DNA of 64,000 nucleotides from Chryseobacterium aurantiacum (GTDB lineage Bacteria; Bacteroidota; Bacteroidia; Flavobacteriales; Weeksellaceae), in contig NZ_PXUE01000006.1 of the NCBI RefSeq assembly GCF_003020585.1, positions 1-64,000 on the forward strand, given 5' to 3'. The position numbers were made by a program, and so were the translations under genes. Within the stretch, counting starts at the first letter, position 1. Every line of letters begins with the position of its first letter. Under the pieces are notes generated by a model. That model saw nothing but the letters and a program-made list of their open reading frames with translations, was not told the DNA's origin and did no database searches. Below, in pieces: positions 7,715 through 18,791 of the stretch.

Positions 7715-10700
7715 ATGAGTTTTTTAAACAAAGTTCTTAAAGGGTTTTTGGGAGACAAAAAAGCGCAGGACCTAAAAGAAGTAAAAAAAGTTGTAACAAA
7801 AATCAAGGCTGTAGAACCTAACATCCAACAATTGTCGGATGATGGTTTGAGACAAAAAACTGCTGAGTTTAAAGAGAATATAAAATCTGCAACCAGTAAG
7901 ATCACAGCTCAAATAGAACAGATTAAAGAGCAGATAAAAAACTCAACAAACGTTGATGAGAAAGAAGCTCTTTTCTCAACAATTGAGTCTTTAAAGAAAG
8001 AATCATACGAAATTGAAGAAAAAGTCCTGGTTCAGGTTCTTCCGGAAGCTTTTGCATTGATAAAAGAAACGGCAAGAAGATGGGCTCAGAATGGAGAAAT
8101 CCGTGTAACTGCAAGTGACTGGGATAGAGAACTTGCTGCTGCAGGGAAAGATTTCGTTGAAATTCAAGGAGACACTGCTGTTTGGAAAAACTCATGGGAC
8201 GCTGCCGGAACTCCTGTAGTTTGGGATATGGTCCACTATGACGTTCAGTTTATCGGAGGTATTATTCTTCACAGTGGTAAAATTGCCGAGATGGCAACCG
8301 GTGAGGGTAAAACCTTGGTAGGAACATTACCTATTTACTTAAATTCTCTTCCTGAAAGAGGGGTTCACGTTGTTACAGTGAACGACTACCTTGCAAAAAG
8401 AGACTCCGCGTGGATGGGACCTCTTTATCAGTTTCATGGGATGTCCATTGACTGTATCGACAACCACCAGCCGAACTCAGATGGAAGAAGAAAAGCATAC
8501 AACTCAGATATTACGTATGGAACCAATAATGAATTTGGTTTCGATTATTTGAGAGATAACATGGTGACTTCACCTACAGAATTGGTACAAAGAGAATTGA
8601 ACTTTGCTATCGTTGACGAGGTGGATTCTGTATTGGTAGATGATGCGAGAACACCACTAATCATTTCCGGTCCGGTTCCTCAGGGAGACAGACAGGAGTT
8701 TGATGTTCTTAAACCGTCAATCGACAGAATTGTTGAAGTTCAGAAAAAAACAGTTTCCGCAATCTTCAATGAGGCGAAAAAATTAATCGCTGCAGGAAAC
8801 ACCAAAGAAGGAGGATTCAAGTTGCTTCAGGCTTACAGAGGTCTTCCTAAAAACAGACAATTAATCAAATTCTTATCGGAAAGCGGAAACAGAGCATTGC
8901 TTCAGAAAGTTGAAGCACAATACATGCAGGACAACAACCGTGATATGCCGATTGTAGATAAGGATCTTTACTTCGTGATTGAAGAAAAGAACAATCAGGT
9001 TGACCTTACAGACAAAGGTGTTGAGTACATGTCTCAAGGAAACTCTGATGCTAACTTCTTCGTTCTTCCTGATATTGGGACTGAAATTGCTGAAGTAGAA
9101 GCTAAAAATTTATCTAAAGAAGAAGAATTCGAGGCTAAAGAAAGACTTTTCTCTGATTTTGCTGAAAAATCAGAACGTGTTCACACCATGAGCCAGCTAT
9201 TGAAAGCTTATACATTATTTGAAAAAGATGATGAGTATGTAGTGATTGATGGTGAGGTGAAAATTGTTGATGAGCAAACAGGACGTATCATGGAGGGTCG
9301 TCGTTATTCAGACGGACTTCACCAGGCTATTGAAGCTAAGGAAAACGTAAAGATTGAGGCTGCAACACAAACTTTTGCAACAGTTACTCTTCAGAACTAC
9401 TTCCGTATGTACAATAAGCTTGCGGGGATGACGGGTACTGCTGAAACGGAGGCTGGCGAACTTTGGGAAATCTACAAATTAGATGTTGTGGTAATTCCAA
9501 CCAACCGTCCTATTTTAAGACATGACAAACAAGATTTAGTTTTCAAAACTAATAGAGAAAAATATAATGCTGTAATTGAGGAAATCGAAAGATTGACTGC
9601 AGCAAAAAGACCTGTACTGGTAGGTACTACCTCTGTTGAAATTTCTCAGTTGCTTTCAAAAGCACTTCAGTTGAGAAAAATCCCGCACCAGGTATTGAAC
9701 GCGAAGCTTCACAAGAAAGAAGCTGAGATTGTTGCAGGAGCAGGACAGCCGGGGGTGGTAACTATTGCAACCAACATGGCGGGTCGTGGTACGGATATTA
9801 AGCTTTCTAAGGAAGTAAAAGAAGCAGGAGGTCTTGCCATTATTGGTACAGAAAGACACGATTCAAGACGTGTTGACAGACAGTTGAGAGGTAGAGCAGG
9901 ACGTCAGGGAGATCCAGGAAGTTCTCAGTTCTATGTTTCTCTTGAGGACAATCTGATGCGTTTATTCGGTTCTGAAAGAATTGCTAAAATGATGGACAGA
10001 ATGGGTCATAAGGAAGGTGAAGTTATTCAGCACTCCATGATCAGTAAGTCTATTGAAAGAGCTCAGAAAAAAGTAGAGGAAAACAACTTCGGAACAAGAA
10101 AGAGACTTCTTGAGTATGATGACGTAATGAACAAGCAGCGTGACGTCATCTACAAGAGAAGAAAGAACGCTCTATTCGGAGACCACTTGAAATATGATAT
10201 TACAAACATGATTTTCGATGTTGCTAATTCTATCGTTGCGAAAGGAAAAGCTACTGGAAATTATAAGGATTTTGAATACGAAATCATTAAAACATTCACA
10301 ATGGAATCTCCGGTTTCTATGAATGATTTTAATAATAAAACGGTTCAGGATTTAACTAATATCCTATTCAACGCCGCTCAGGAAGATTATAAGATGAAGC
10401 TGAACCTGTTGAAGGAAAAATCATTCCCAATCATTGAGAATGTATATCAAAACCAAGGATCAATGTTTAAGATGATTCAGGTTCCTTTCACAGATGGGCA
10501 CAAAACGATGACTATTGTGGCTGACTTGAAAGAAGCATACGATACTCAATGTGAAAGCTTAATCAATGATTTTGAAAAGAACATTACTTTATCAATCATT
10601 GATGAAAACTGGAAGCTTCACCTTCGTGAAATGGATGATCTAAGAAGATCTTCTCAGGGTGCTGTTTATGAGCAGAAAGATCCGCTTGTTATTTACAAAC

Positions 10701-10789
10701 AAGAATCTTTCCACTTATTCAGCGAAATGATGGATAAACTAAACAAAGAAATTGTTTCTTTCTTATACAAAGGAGAAATTCCAGCGTAA
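7715..10789 (+). CDS. secA: Preprotein translocase ATPase SecA
   Basis: A 1024-residue SecA, the motor that drives unfolded preproteins through SecYEG. The Walker A motif is ATGEGKT (about residues 192-198) and the DEVD-type Walker B is [18 protein letters not shown]. Further motifs [30 protein letters not shown] and the helical scaffold region [14 protein letters not shown] are all present. Like other Bacteroidota SecA proteins it is longer than the E. coli enzyme, with extra sequence in the first nucleotide-binding region. It ends at YKGEIPA with no C-terminal CxCxSGxxxxxCC/H zinc-binding tail. It is monocistronic, with a strong terminator 23 bases after the stop. The identification is certain. 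Confidence 0.98.
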   Translation: MSFLNKVLKGFLGDKKAQDLKEVKKVVTKIKAVEPNIQQLSDDGLRQKTAEFKENIKSATSKITAQIEQIKEQIKNSTNVDEKEALFSTIESLKKESYEIEEKVLVQVLPEAFALIKETARRWAQNGEIRVTASDWDRELAAAGKDFVEIQGDTAVWKNSWDAAGTPVVWDMVHYDVQFIGGIILHSGKIAEMATGEGKTLVGTLPIYLNSLPERGVHVVTVNDYLAKRDSAWMGPLYQFHGMSIDCIDNHQPNSDGRRKAYNSDITYGTNNEFGFDYLRDNMVTSPTELVQRELNFAIVDEVDSVLVDDARTPLIISGPVPQGDRQEFDVLKPSIDRIVEVQKKTVSAIFNEAKKLIAAGNTKEGGFKLLQAYRGLPKNRQLIKFLSESGNRALLQKVEAQYMQDNNRDMPIVDKDLYFVIEEKNNQVDLTDKGVEYMSQGNSDANFFVLPDIGTEIAEVEAKNLSKEEEFEAKERLFSDFAEKSERVHTMSQLLKAYTLFEKDDEYVVIDGEVKIVDEQTGRIMEGRRYSDGLHQAIEAKENVKIEAATQTFATVTLQNYFRMYNKLAGMTGTAETEAGELWEIYKLDVVVIPTNRPILRHDKQDLVFKTNREKYNAVIEEIERLTAAKRPVLVGTTSVEISQLLSKALQLRKIPHQVLNAKLHKKEAEIVAGAGQPGVVTIATNMAGRGTDIKLSKEVKEAGGLAIIGTERHDSRRVDRQLRGRAGRQGDPGSSQFYVSLEDNLMRLFGSERIAKMMDRMGHKEGEVIQHSMISKSIERAQKKVEENNFGTRKRLLEYDDVMNKQRDVIYKRRKNALFGDHLKYDITNMIFDVANSIVAKGKATGNYKDFEYEIIKTFTMESPVSMNDFNNKTVQDLTNILFNAAQEDYKMKLNLLKEKSFPIIENVYQNQGSMFKMIQVPFTDGHKTMTIVADLKEAYDTQCESLINDFEKNITLSIIDENWKLHLREMDDLRRSSQGAVYEQKDPLVIYKQESFHLFSEMMDKLNKEIVSFLYKGEIPA

Positions 10790-10811
10790 GAAAACAATTA
10801 CCAATATGATT

Positions 10812-10846
10812 AAAAAACCGCTCTGGCATTGCCAAAGCGGTTTTTT
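10812..10846 (+). terminator. Rho-independent terminator of secA
   Basis: The stem pairs AAAACCGC with GCGGTTTT and also TGGC with GCCA, and is followed by a T-run. Confidence 0.85.
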
Positions 10847-10915
10847 GTTATTCAGTATATACTATTTTCATGATAAATATCAAATATTTTATTTATTTAG
10901 AATACTTAAAAATAA

Positions 10916-10923
10916 TATATTTG
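10916..10923 (+). promoter_or_regulatory. Promoter -7 box of the first TonB-dependent receptor gene
   Basis: TATATTTG fits TAnnTTTG and lies 16 bases before the ATG at 10940. No Fur-box-like palindrome was recognised with confidence. Confidence 0.5.
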
Positions 10924-10939
10924 CAGAAAATTTGACTTC

Positions 10940-13135
10940 ATGAAAAATGTACTGATCTGTGCTTCAATGCTTGGTCCTATATTGACCTTCGCTCAAGAAA
11001 AAGATTCTACCAATACCAAAAGCATAGAAGAAGTAATTCTTATTAACTCTTATATAAAGAAAGATAGTGAATATTCAAATAAGATGCCTTTAAAGGCTAT
11101 TGAAAACCCGCAGTCTTTCTCAAGCATAGATAAAGTCATTTTAGAAAATCAAGGAATTTATACTGCAGATGATGCTGTAAAGAATATTCCCGGCCTACAA
11201 CCCATGTGGACATCCAATGGTAGAGCCGGTGATGGTGGGGCCTATGTAAGTTTAAGAGGTTTTGTTTCTGCAAATTCTTTAAGAAATGGTGTTCTAGGTG
11301 CTGTAACAGGTACTATTGATGCTGTTAATCTAGAAAAACTGGAGGTTCTGAAAGGTCCATCGGGAACATTATTCGGAAGTTTGCTTTCAAGCTATGGCGG
11401 TGTAATCAACAGGGTTACCAAGAAACCGTATCAAACTTTTGGAGGAAACATCAGTGTATCCGGAGGTAGTTATGATACCTACAGAGCTGCAGTAGATATC
11501 AATACTCCTCTTACTCAAGATAAAAAATTATTGTTTCGTTTAAATTCTGCTTATACAAACGAGGGAACTTTTCAAACAGAGGGATTCAGAAGAAATTTAG
11601 CAATTGCGCCAAGTCTAAGCTATAAACCTACAGACCGCCTGAGCATCAACCTTGATATGGAACTTTTTCAAATGAAAAATATGGGGGATCAGACGTTTTT
11701 CTTTTACTCTGGTAAGTATCTGCAAAAGGTAAACAATGTAAAAGACCTTAACCTTGATTATAAAAATTCATATTTAGGAAAAGATCTTACCAATACAGGA
11801 AGGAGTATCAACTTCTTCGGACAAGTGAATTACCAGATTTCAAATTCTATTACTTCTTCCACCAATTTCAGTACATCATCCAGCTATTCTAACGGTTTTA
11901 TGCCTTATTTATATTTTTCCGGAGATGATGCAAGCAGTATGTACAGAAGTGACCAATCTACACGAGACAGCAGAAAAAAATCATTCAATTTCCAACAAAA
12001 CTTTAATGGAGACTTCCGTATTGGGAACTTAAGAAACAGAGTGGTATTAGGATTTGATTATTTAAGAGTAAACAATGATCAGAATTTCTATGATGTTAAT
12101 GGCTTTGATAAAGATGCAGGGGGGAACTCAATTCCTGTTCCATTGCATCAGCCAGGTTTTGATTATACTAATTTTAACGGTACTGCATTACAGGCACAAT
12201 ACAACGCCATGGCAGGAAATGAAAAACCATACCTTATAAAAGGAATTCAGGAGAACTATGCTGTTTATATTTCAAATGTACTGAACATCACCAATAACCT
12301 AAATGTATTAATGGCATTGCGCGTTGATAATTACGTTAACAAACCAAATACAATTGATCCTGAGCAAAACAAAAAATTAAATCAAACGTTCTTCTCTCCC
12401 AAATTAGGGATCGTATATGAGCTTATAAAAGATAAGGTTTCTGTTTTTGGAAATTACCAAAACAGTTTCAAAAATCTTAATTATTTTGTAGATGCCTCCA
12501 AGGTTACAAGAACACCGGTTCCTGAACAAGCTAACCAAATGGAAGGAGGGATTAAGACCAATTTATTTAACGGAAAAGTATCATCTACTTTCAGTTATTA
12601 TAACATCAGGGTAAAAGATGTTTTAAGAAATATCCCGTCTGTAGAAGCCCCAAATGCACAGATACAAGATGGAACAATTGTAAGCAGAGGTGTTGAGCTT
12701 GAAATTAACGCTTATTTGCTAAAAGGCTTTACAGCAATTGCCGGCTTTAGCTACAATGATTCAAAATACACACAATCTGACGAATCTGTTCTGAACAGAA
12801 GACCGAATACATCAGGATCTCCTTATTTGGCTAATCTTTATGCAAGTTATCAGTTTTTAGACGGAACGCTTAAAGGTCTTGGTTTCGGAGTTGGCGGAAA
12901 CTATGCCAGCGAAAATAAAATTGTAAATACTTTCAATACAACAGACAAAACTAACGAAGTATTCACTTTACCATCATATGTTGTTCTGAATGCCAGCGCA
13001 TATTATGACACCGGAAAATTCAGAATTGGGGTGAAAGTAGACAACTTTACCAACCAACATTACTGGATTGGATATACAACAGCAAATCCGCAGCGACTAA
13101 TCAACGCTATAGGAACTCTTACTTATAAATTCTAA
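10940..13135 (+). CDS. TonB-dependent siderophore receptor
   Basis: A 731-residue outer-membrane receptor. It has a signal peptide (MKNVLICASMLGPILTFAQ), a TonB-box-like SIEEVILI (about 29-36), a plug domain with LEKLEVLKGPSGTLFG and GGVINRVTKKP, then a 22-strand barrel ending in the aromatic-terminated TLTYKF. These are hallmarks of the FhuA/FecA-like siderophore-receptor group. There is no N-terminal carboxypeptidase-like domain, so it is not a SusC-type receptor. It starts a run of iron-uptake genes on the same strand; the next receptor begins 35 bases after its stop, so they are probably co-transcribed. The ligand is unknown. The family is certain, the siderophore role likely. Confidence 0.93.
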   Translation: MKNVLICASMLGPILTFAQEKDSTNTKSIEEVILINSYIKKDSEYSNKMPLKAIENPQSFSSIDKVILENQGIYTADDAVKNIPGLQPMWTSNGRAGDGGAYVSLRGFVSANSLRNGVLGAVTGTIDAVNLEKLEVLKGPSGTLFGSLLSSYGGVINRVTKKPYQTFGGNISVSGGSYDTYRAAVDINTPLTQDKKLLFRLNSAYTNEGTFQTEGFRRNLAIAPSLSYKPTDRLSINLDMELFQMKNMGDQTFFFYSGKYLQKVNNVKDLNLDYKNSYLGKDLTNTGRSINFFGQVNYQISNSITSSTNFSTSSSYSNGFMPYLYFSGDDASSMYRSDQSTRDSRKKSFNFQQNFNGDFRIGNLRNRVVLGFDYLRVNNDQNFYDVNGFDKDAGGNSIPVPLHQPGFDYTNFNGTALQAQYNAMAGNEKPYLIKGIQENYAVYISNVLNITNNLNVLMALRVDNYVNKPNTIDPEQNKKLNQTFFSPKLGIVYELIKDKVSVFGNYQNSFKNLNYFVDASKVTRTPVPEQANQMEGGIKTNLFNGKVSSTFSYYNIRVKDVLRNIPSVEAPNAQIQDGTIVSRGVELEINAYLLKGFTAIAGFSYNDSKYTQSDESVLNRRPNTSGSPYLANLYASYQFLDGTLKGLGFGVGGNYASENKIVNTFNTTDKTNEVFTLPSYVVLNASAYYDTGKFRIGVKVDNFTNQHYWIGYTTANPQRLINAIGTLTYKF

Positions 13136-13170
13136 ACTGTTAAAATAATTTACTACCCCTTATATAAACA

Positions 13171-15384
13171 ATGAAAAAACTGACAATAGGAGCTGCATTA
13201 TTAACATCCATGTTAACTTTAGCTCAGGAAAAAGACACGATTAAATCTAATGATATTGAAGAAGTAGTTGTCAACGGAAGATATTATAAAAAATACGTGG
13301 AAAAACAGGGTTCTTCATCTCTTAGATTAGATGAAGCACTTATCAAAATACCTCAGAATATTTCAATCATTACCAACAAAGCCCTAGAAGACCAGCAGGT
13401 TACAACTTTAAGTGACGGTGTTCTAAGAAACGTTGCCGGAGCCCAAAGACTGGAGCATTGGGGAGATATGTATACAAGGGTAAATATGAGAGGGGCTAGA
13501 GCCGCTGCTTTCATGAACGGAGTTAATGTAACTTCAACTTGGGGACCTTTAAGTGAAGATATGAGCTATGTAGATCATATTGAGTTTATTAAAGGCCCAT
13601 CAGGTTTCTTAATGTCAAATGGTGAGCCAAGTGGAATTTATAATATTGTTACTAAAAAACCTACCGGAAGCAACCTTAACGGAACAGCAAGAATCACGCT
13701 TGGAAGCTTCAATATGTATAGAGGTGAAGCTGACATAGATACTAAAATCACGAATAAAGTAGCTTTCAGGTTGAATTTAATGGCTCAGAATAAGAACAGC
13801 TTCAGAGATTATGAATTCAATGACAGGTATATTATTAATCCTTCATTGAAAGTAGAGCTTAGTGATAAGACTACTTTAACAGCTGAGTATATCTATCAAA
13901 AGGCAAAAATGTCTGAAGTAGGTTCTGCCTATGTGTTCAGTTTCCAAGGTTACAAAGCAAAACCGGTTGGATATACACTTACAGATGCGGGTATTGACCC
14001 TACAAAAGTTGATAACAATACCATCAATGTTAATTTACAACATAAATTCAACGAAAACTGGAAATTAACGTCCCAATTGACGTATGTGAATGAATATACA
14101 ATGGGAAGTGACCTTTGGCCAAGTATGTTTGAGGGTAATTATATGATTCGTCGCCTAAATTATTGGGAAGCGGACAATACAATGAAATTTGGACAGGTCT
14201 TTTTGAACGGATTTGTAAAAACAGGAACTATTTCTCACAAGATCTTAGCAGGTCTTGACCTGGGAAGTAAGAGATATATGGCTGACTGGTCACAAGGATA
14301 CAACTTAGATAAATATAATGCCAATGGGGATTATGATGCAATAAACAATAAGGATAAAGATTACAGATATTGGTATAATATAGATACCAGTAACTATGAC
14401 ATTAATATCCCTGGCAATCTAGCTTATTCCGGCCCTAATAATACCACAGCCTACAAGACTTTTGACAAGAGCACTCCTCTTTCTGTAAGAGCTGGTGCAG
14501 GAAGTACAATAGATCAAAGGTATACAGGTTTATATCTACAGGATGAATTAGGTTTCTTTAATGATGCCTTAAGACTTACATTAGCAGCCCGCTACACGAA
14601 CGTAAAAGAAGTGAATTACGGAACAAAAGCCGAAGCCAACAGAATTACCCCCCGTATTGGATTAAGCTACTCTATTAATCAAAATATGTCTGCATACGCA
14701 TTATATGATCAATCATTTGTACCACAGGCAGGACTATTCAGAAATGGAACAACGGCTTCACCATTAACAGGCAGCAATATTGAGGTAGGTGTTAAGAAAG
14801 ATTGGTTCGCAGGAAAATGGAATACTACTCTTTCATTATATAACATCAATAAAAATAATGAAATTACAGGAGACCCGGATCTTACGGATAATCCGAATGG
14901 AAAATATTCTATTCTACTGGGAAAAACCAGAGTTCAGGGAGTCGAGTTTGATCTTAAGGGAGAGATTGTAAAAGGGTTCAATGCTATTTTCAATTATGCG
15001 TTTACAGAAAACAAATATACAGAAACAACAGCTAGCGCTAAAAAAGGAGACAGAGTTCCCGGCTATGCAAAACATACAGCAAACGGTTGGTTGAATTATA
15101 CTTTTAGTGATAATATCCTTGAAGGATTCGGATTAAGCTTCGGAGGAACTTACATGGCAGATAGAAGCAGCTGGAATTGGGGAAGTACAAATACCCTACA
15201 AATGGCTGACTATGTAAAATTTGATGCAGGAGCTTCTTGGGAGAACTCAAAATTCAGAGTAAATCTGAACGTATTTAATATCTTCAACAGGTATTTATAC
15301 TCAGGTTCACCATATGCTGGTTATTATTATTATCAGGCAGATGCGCCTAGAAATTTCAGAATATCAATTGGATATAAATTCTAA
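13171..15384 (+). CDS. TonB-dependent siderophore receptor
   Basis: A 737-residue outer-membrane receptor with signal peptide (MKKLTIGAALLTSMLTLAQ) and TonB-box-like DIEEVVVNG. The plug contains VDHIEFIKGPSGFLMSNGEP and GIYNIVTKKP, and the C-terminus is FRISIGYKF. It belongs to the TonB-dependent siderophore receptor group (FhuE/FecA-like), with the SGIYN plug variant common in ferrichrome/coprogen-type receptors. It is followed after a small hairpin by a PepSY membrane protein, a pairing typical of siderophore-iron release systems. The exact ligand cannot be inferred. Confidence 0.93.
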   Translation: MKKLTIGAALLTSMLTLAQEKDTIKSNDIEEVVVNGRYYKKYVEKQGSSSLRLDEALIKIPQNISIITNKALEDQQVTTLSDGVLRNVAGAQRLEHWGDMYTRVNMRGARAAAFMNGVNVTSTWGPLSEDMSYVDHIEFIKGPSGFLMSNGEPSGIYNIVTKKPTGSNLNGTARITLGSFNMYRGEADIDTKITNKVAFRLNLMAQNKNSFRDYEFNDRYIINPSLKVELSDKTTLTAEYIYQKAKMSEVGSAYVFSFQGYKAKPVGYTLTDAGIDPTKVDNNTINVNLQHKFNENWKLTSQLTYVNEYTMGSDLWPSMFEGNYMIRRLNYWEADNTMKFGQVFLNGFVKTGTISHKILAGLDLGSKRYMADWSQGYNLDKYNANGDYDAINNKDKDYRYWYNIDTSNYDINIPGNLAYSGPNNTTAYKTFDKSTPLSVRAGAGSTIDQRYTGLYLQDELGFFNDALRLTLAARYTNVKEVNYGTKAEANRITPRIGLSYSINQNMSAYALYDQSFVPQAGLFRNGTTASPLTGSNIEVGVKKDWFAGKWNTTLSLYNINKNNEITGDPDLTDNPNGKYSILLGKTRVQGVEFDLKGEIVKGFNAIFNYAFTENKYTETTASAKKGDRVPGYAKHTANGWLNYTFSDNILEGFGLSFGGTYMADRSSWNWGSTNTLQMADYVKFDAGASWENSKFRVNLNVFNIFNRYLYSGSPYAGYYYYQADAPRNFRISIGYKF

Positions 15385-15390
15385 AAAATA

Positions 15391-15420
15391 AAGGTTAGCC
15401 CTCTCGGGGGTTAACTTTTT
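15391..15420 (+). terminator. Hairpin between receptor and PepSY gene (terminator or attenuator)
   Basis: The arms GTTAGCCC and GGGGGTTAAC are followed by five T and end only four bases before the ATG at 15424. It could limit read-through into the PepSY gene or shape its start region. Confidence 0.6.
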
Positions 15421-15423
15421 GCT

Positions 15424-16626
15424 ATGAAAAATAAACGTCATCATAAAAAGAAAGTTTCTCCAACAAAGAAATGGTCTGCCAAACTGCACTTGTGGTTTGG
15501 TTTGTCCGTTGGTATCATTGTCTTCATAGTCTCTCTTTCAGGTACTTTATATGTTTTTAAGGATGAAGTCCAAAACAGCCTTCGAAAGGAAGCCATTTAT
15601 GTAAAAAAGGAAGATCTAGGAAAGAAACCATTAGCCATCAATATTCTTCGGGAGAAAGTAAGCCTGGAACTTAATGAAAAGGCTCCTATAAACTCCGTGG
15701 AAATATCTTTAGACAAAGGAAAATCCTACCGGTTTTTATATTATGAAAAGAGCAAAAAAGGGTGGAACTATTTTCAACAGGTACTCATTAATAAGCAGGC
15801 CTATGTGAATCAGTATACCGGACAAATTCTTGCCGTATATGATGAAAAATATGATGTATTCAATATTCTAAAATATATCCACTGGGGGCTTCTGCTCAAC
15901 TCAGAATGGGGGCCATATACTGTAGGAATTCCAACCGTTCTCTTTATTGTTATGCTGATTACAGGAATTATTCTATGGTGGCCGAAAAACAAAAATGCCA
16001 GAAAAGGACGTTTCTGGTTCAATTGGGAAAATGTAAAAAACTGGAAACGCAAAAACTATGACATTCACAATGTACTGGGATTTTATGCCTCCTTCATTGC
16101 CTTAATAATGAGTGTTACAGGAATCTATTTTGCTTATCCCTACGTTAAAAACACCTTCACATTTGCCCTATCCGGCTCATGGGAGCTTCCCAAAGAAAAA
16201 GAAAAAAAATCTCCGGACTCTCTGATGGTAAAGAATGAAGCCGTTTTTGATCTGGCTGCGGCACAGACTGAAAAATTGTATGCAAAATCATCAAGCTTCA
16301 GAATTACTCTAAACGGAAAGAATAAAAAAGGAAAAGAACTGAAAAACCTTCCAGTCACCATCTATGGACAGGAAGGAAGATTCAGCGAAAGAAACCTACT
16401 CTCATTTGATAAATATTCAGGAAAACTCTTAGCCAATAAACCTCATCAAAAACTGAGCACCGCCGAAAAATATGCCAATGCCAACTATGATGTCCATACA
16501 GGATCTTACTTTGGTTTATTTGGAAAAATTATTTGGTTTATTGCCGGTTTAATATGTACCTCACTCCCGGTGACCGGATTTTTGATCTGGTGGGGAAAAA
16601 GAAAGAAACAAGGAAAGAAAATATAA
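15424..16626 (+). CDS. PepSY-associated transmembrane protein, putative ferric-siderophore reductase/uptake partner
   Basis: A 400-residue inner-membrane protein with a basic N-terminus (KNKRHHKKK), a first membrane helix (about 30-50), a long extracytoplasmic PepSY region, helices around 178-195 and 215-240, and a final helix near 370-390 ending in a basic tail. IHWGLL, GIILWWPKN and ITGVYF-like phrases place it in the PepSY_TM family. In several bacteria these proteins act with TonB receptors in iron release or reduction. It is closely similar in layout to the protein at 18792, indicating duplication. Its TAA stop overlaps the ATG of the next receptor by one base (TAATG), showing translational coupling. 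Confidence 0.87.
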   Translation: MKNKRHHKKKVSPTKKWSAKLHLWFGLSVGIIVFIVSLSGTLYVFKDEVQNSLRKEAIYVKKEDLGKKPLAINILREKVSLELNEKAPINSVEISLDKGKSYRFLYYEKSKKGWNYFQQVLINKQAYVNQYTGQILAVYDEKYDVFNILKYIHWGLLLNSEWGPYTVGIPTVLFIVMLITGIILWWPKNKNARKGRFWFNWENVKNWKRKNYDIHNVLGFYASFIALIMSVTGIYFAYPYVKNTFTFALSGSWELPKEKEKKSPDSLMVKNEAVFDLAAAQTEKLYAKSSSFRITLNGKNKKGKELKNLPVTIYGQEGRFSERNLLSFDKYSGKLLANKPHQKLSTAEKYANANYDVHTGSYFGLFGKIIWFIAGLICTSLPVTGFLIWWGKRKKQGKKI

Positions 16627-18740
16627 TGAAAAAAGTGCTTTTATCAGCTGCCTGCTTAGGAACTACTACCGTTTTTGCACAGGTGAAAGATAGTTTACAA
16701 ACTAAAAATGTAGACGAAGTGGTCATGACTGCCTCCAGAAAAAAGGAAAACATAAAAGAAGTTCCAAGTTCTATTACAATAGTAGGAGAAAAGCAGATAC
16801 AGTCTCAATTGACAGTTAACTCGGATATTACTAGTATCCTTCAGTACACCGTTCCCAGTTTAGGAACCAATTCGGGACAGACTTCCAATTCGGGACAAAC
16901 GTTAAGAGGACGTCAGGTTTTGGTTTTAATTGATGGAGTTCCACAGTCTACCCCACTTCGTAACGGAGCCCGAGATTTAAGGACAATAGACCCATCAGCT
17001 ATTGAAAGAATTGAAGTAATCAAAGGAGCATCTTCCATCTATGGAAACGGTGCAGACGGAGGAATCATCAATTATATTACGAAAAGAAACAAAACAGATA
17101 AAAAAATCTCCGGAATCTCACAGATTGGTTTTACAGGACAGCCTTATGGAGGAACTTTAGGAGTAAGAGCCAGCCAGCTTTTATCAGGAAAGATCAATAA
17201 ATTTGATTACACCCTTTCATTAGCCTACGAAAGAACAGGATATACCAAAGATGGAGATGGTGTTATGATAAGCCCTACCTACAGCATCGCCAAGATGAAC
17301 AATTACAACGGGTTGCTGAAAATAGGCTATGATATCAACGAGAACCAAAGAATTGAAGCCTCTTATATTGGCTATTCTTCAAGATCAGACCTTAGCTTAG
17401 GATTAAAAACAGGAAAATATGGGATCACTCCAACCATTGGTGAAGGGGTGGGAAAAGGTTTGGAAACAACACCTCAGGGAACTCCGAAAAACCACAACAT
17501 CCGAGTGAGCTATGACAATAAAAACCTGTTTGCAGGAACTTCTTTGAATATCAACCTTTATTATCAGGACTTCAAAACCGTTTACGGATACAGCGATACC
17601 TTTTTCAATGGTGGCCAGTCTAATGTGATTTCAAAAAAAGCCGGAGCAAGATTCAATTTTGATACCCAGCTTTGGAATTCGGCAAACTCTCAGGGAGAAA
17701 TCATCTACGGAGCGGATATCCTAAATGATGAAACCGTGCAGAAGCTGGAAGACGGACGTTTTTGGACGCCCAATATGAGCATGACCAATATTGCCCCTTT
17801 CCTATTGGCTAAAATTGATCTGTTTAAAAAACTGACCATCAAAGGAGGACTTCGCTACGAAAATATCAAAGTTAATGTAGATGACTTCAATACTCTCTCT
17901 ACCCTTAAAAGTGATGGAACTTTCACCAAAAGTATCCCTGTAGCCGGTGGAAAATTAAACTATAATGCACTGGTAGCAAATATTGGCGTCCGTTATAACA
18001 TTGAGCCATACATCAACCTTTTTGCTAGCTTCTCCCAAGCCTACTCTATCAATGAGTTAGGAAGAATTTTAAGAACCTCAACCTCTGAAACCATAAAAAG
18101 CCTAGAAACTAAACCCATCATCGTTAACAACTATGAATTGGGGGCTACAGGACAACTTTCTAATTGGCTTAACTATGAATTGACTTCCTATGTGAGTACC
18201 TCAAAACTGGGAGCTTCTTTTGTACAAAGCCCGGACAGAGCGTTAATGATTCAGAGATCTCCTGAAATTGTATACGGAGTTGAAGGGTTTTTACATTTTA
18301 CCCCAGCAAAATGGATTCAGTTTGGGGGAAGCTACAGCTGGATGGAAGGAATTACCTCTGTGAAAGATGATGGTGATTATTCTGCAAAGATCAACAACAG
18401 CAGAATTTCTGCACCTAAAGTTTTGGCATATGTTCAGGCAAAACCTATTCCGGCTTTGTCCATTGGTCTTGATATGCTTCATTCTTTCCAACAAAACAGA
18501 TTTGAGCCTAATGCTAAAACGGGATTGTTTGGGTATGGAGAAGGAGATGTTCCTGAGTATACCGTTTTCAATTTCAAATCAAGCTATGAGGTAAACAATA
18601 ACTGGAGATTATCATTAGGTGTTGAAAACATTTTCAACAAAGTGTATCAGCCTGCTATTTCATGGTGGACAGCAAGAGACAGTGATTTCACAAATGCTCT
18701 TGGATTGAGAGGGACATTCATGATTGAATATAAATTTTAA
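16626..18740 (+). CDS. TonB-dependent receptor, FepA/BtuB-like
   Basis: A 704-residue receptor. I choose the ATG at 16626, which overlaps the preceding stop and begins a clear signal peptide (MKKVLLSAACLGTTTVFAQ); the frame is open further upstream but that part lies inside the PepSY gene. The TonB-box-like VDEVVMTASR is followed by a plug with LRGRQVLVLIDGVP and IERIEVIKGASSIYGNGADGG, then a barrel ending in FMIEYKF. The plug is of the colicin-I/BtuB/FepA type, unlike the two receptors upstream, so it may recognise a different siderophore. It is translationally coupled to the PepSY gene upstream. A hairpin follows. Confidence 0.92.
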   Translation: MKKVLLSAACLGTTTVFAQVKDSLQTKNVDEVVMTASRKKENIKEVPSSITIVGEKQIQSQLTVNSDITSILQYTVPSLGTNSGQTSNSGQTLRGRQVLVLIDGVPQSTPLRNGARDLRTIDPSAIERIEVIKGASSIYGNGADGGIINYITKRNKTDKKISGISQIGFTGQPYGGTLGVRASQLLSGKINKFDYTLSLAYERTGYTKDGDGVMISPTYSIAKMNNYNGLLKIGYDINENQRIEASYIGYSSRSDLSLGLKTGKYGITPTIGEGVGKGLETTPQGTPKNHNIRVSYDNKNLFAGTSLNINLYYQDFKTVYGYSDTFFNGGQSNVISKKAGARFNFDTQLWNSANSQGEIIYGADILNDETVQKLEDGRFWTPNMSMTNIAPFLLAKIDLFKKLTIKGGLRYENIKVNVDDFNTLSTLKSDGTFTKSIPVAGGKLNYNALVANIGVRYNIEPYINLFASFSQAYSINELGRILRTSTSETIKSLETKPIIVNNYELGATGQLSNWLNYELTSYVSTSKLGASFVQSPDRALMIQRSPEIVYGVEGFLHFTPAKWIQFGGSYSWMEGITSVKDDGDYSAKINNSRISAPKVLAYVQAKPIPALSIGLDMLHSFQQNRFEPNAKTGLFGYGEGDVPEYTVFNFKSSYEVNNNWRLSLGVENIFNKVYQPAISWWTARDSDFTNALGLRGTFMIEYKF

Positions 18741-18753
18741 TTAAACTAAATAA

Positions 18754-18780
18754 AAAGCAAAGCATATCTTTGCTTTACTT
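18754..18780 (+). terminator. Hairpin that contains a promoter box
   Basis: The arms AAAGCAAAG (18754-18762) and CTTTGCTTT (18768-18776) enclose a 5-base loop, with a T-rich tail. The same bases contain the promoter box TATCTTTG at 18765-18772, so the element can end the receptor transcript and start the next. Confidence 0.65.
18765..18772 (+). promoter_or_regulatory. Promoter -7 box of the second PepSY gene, inside a hairpin
   Basis: TATCTTTG is a full match to TAnnTTTG and lies 19 bases before the ATG at 18792. Confidence 0.6.
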
Positions 18781-18791
18781 TTTACTGCAAT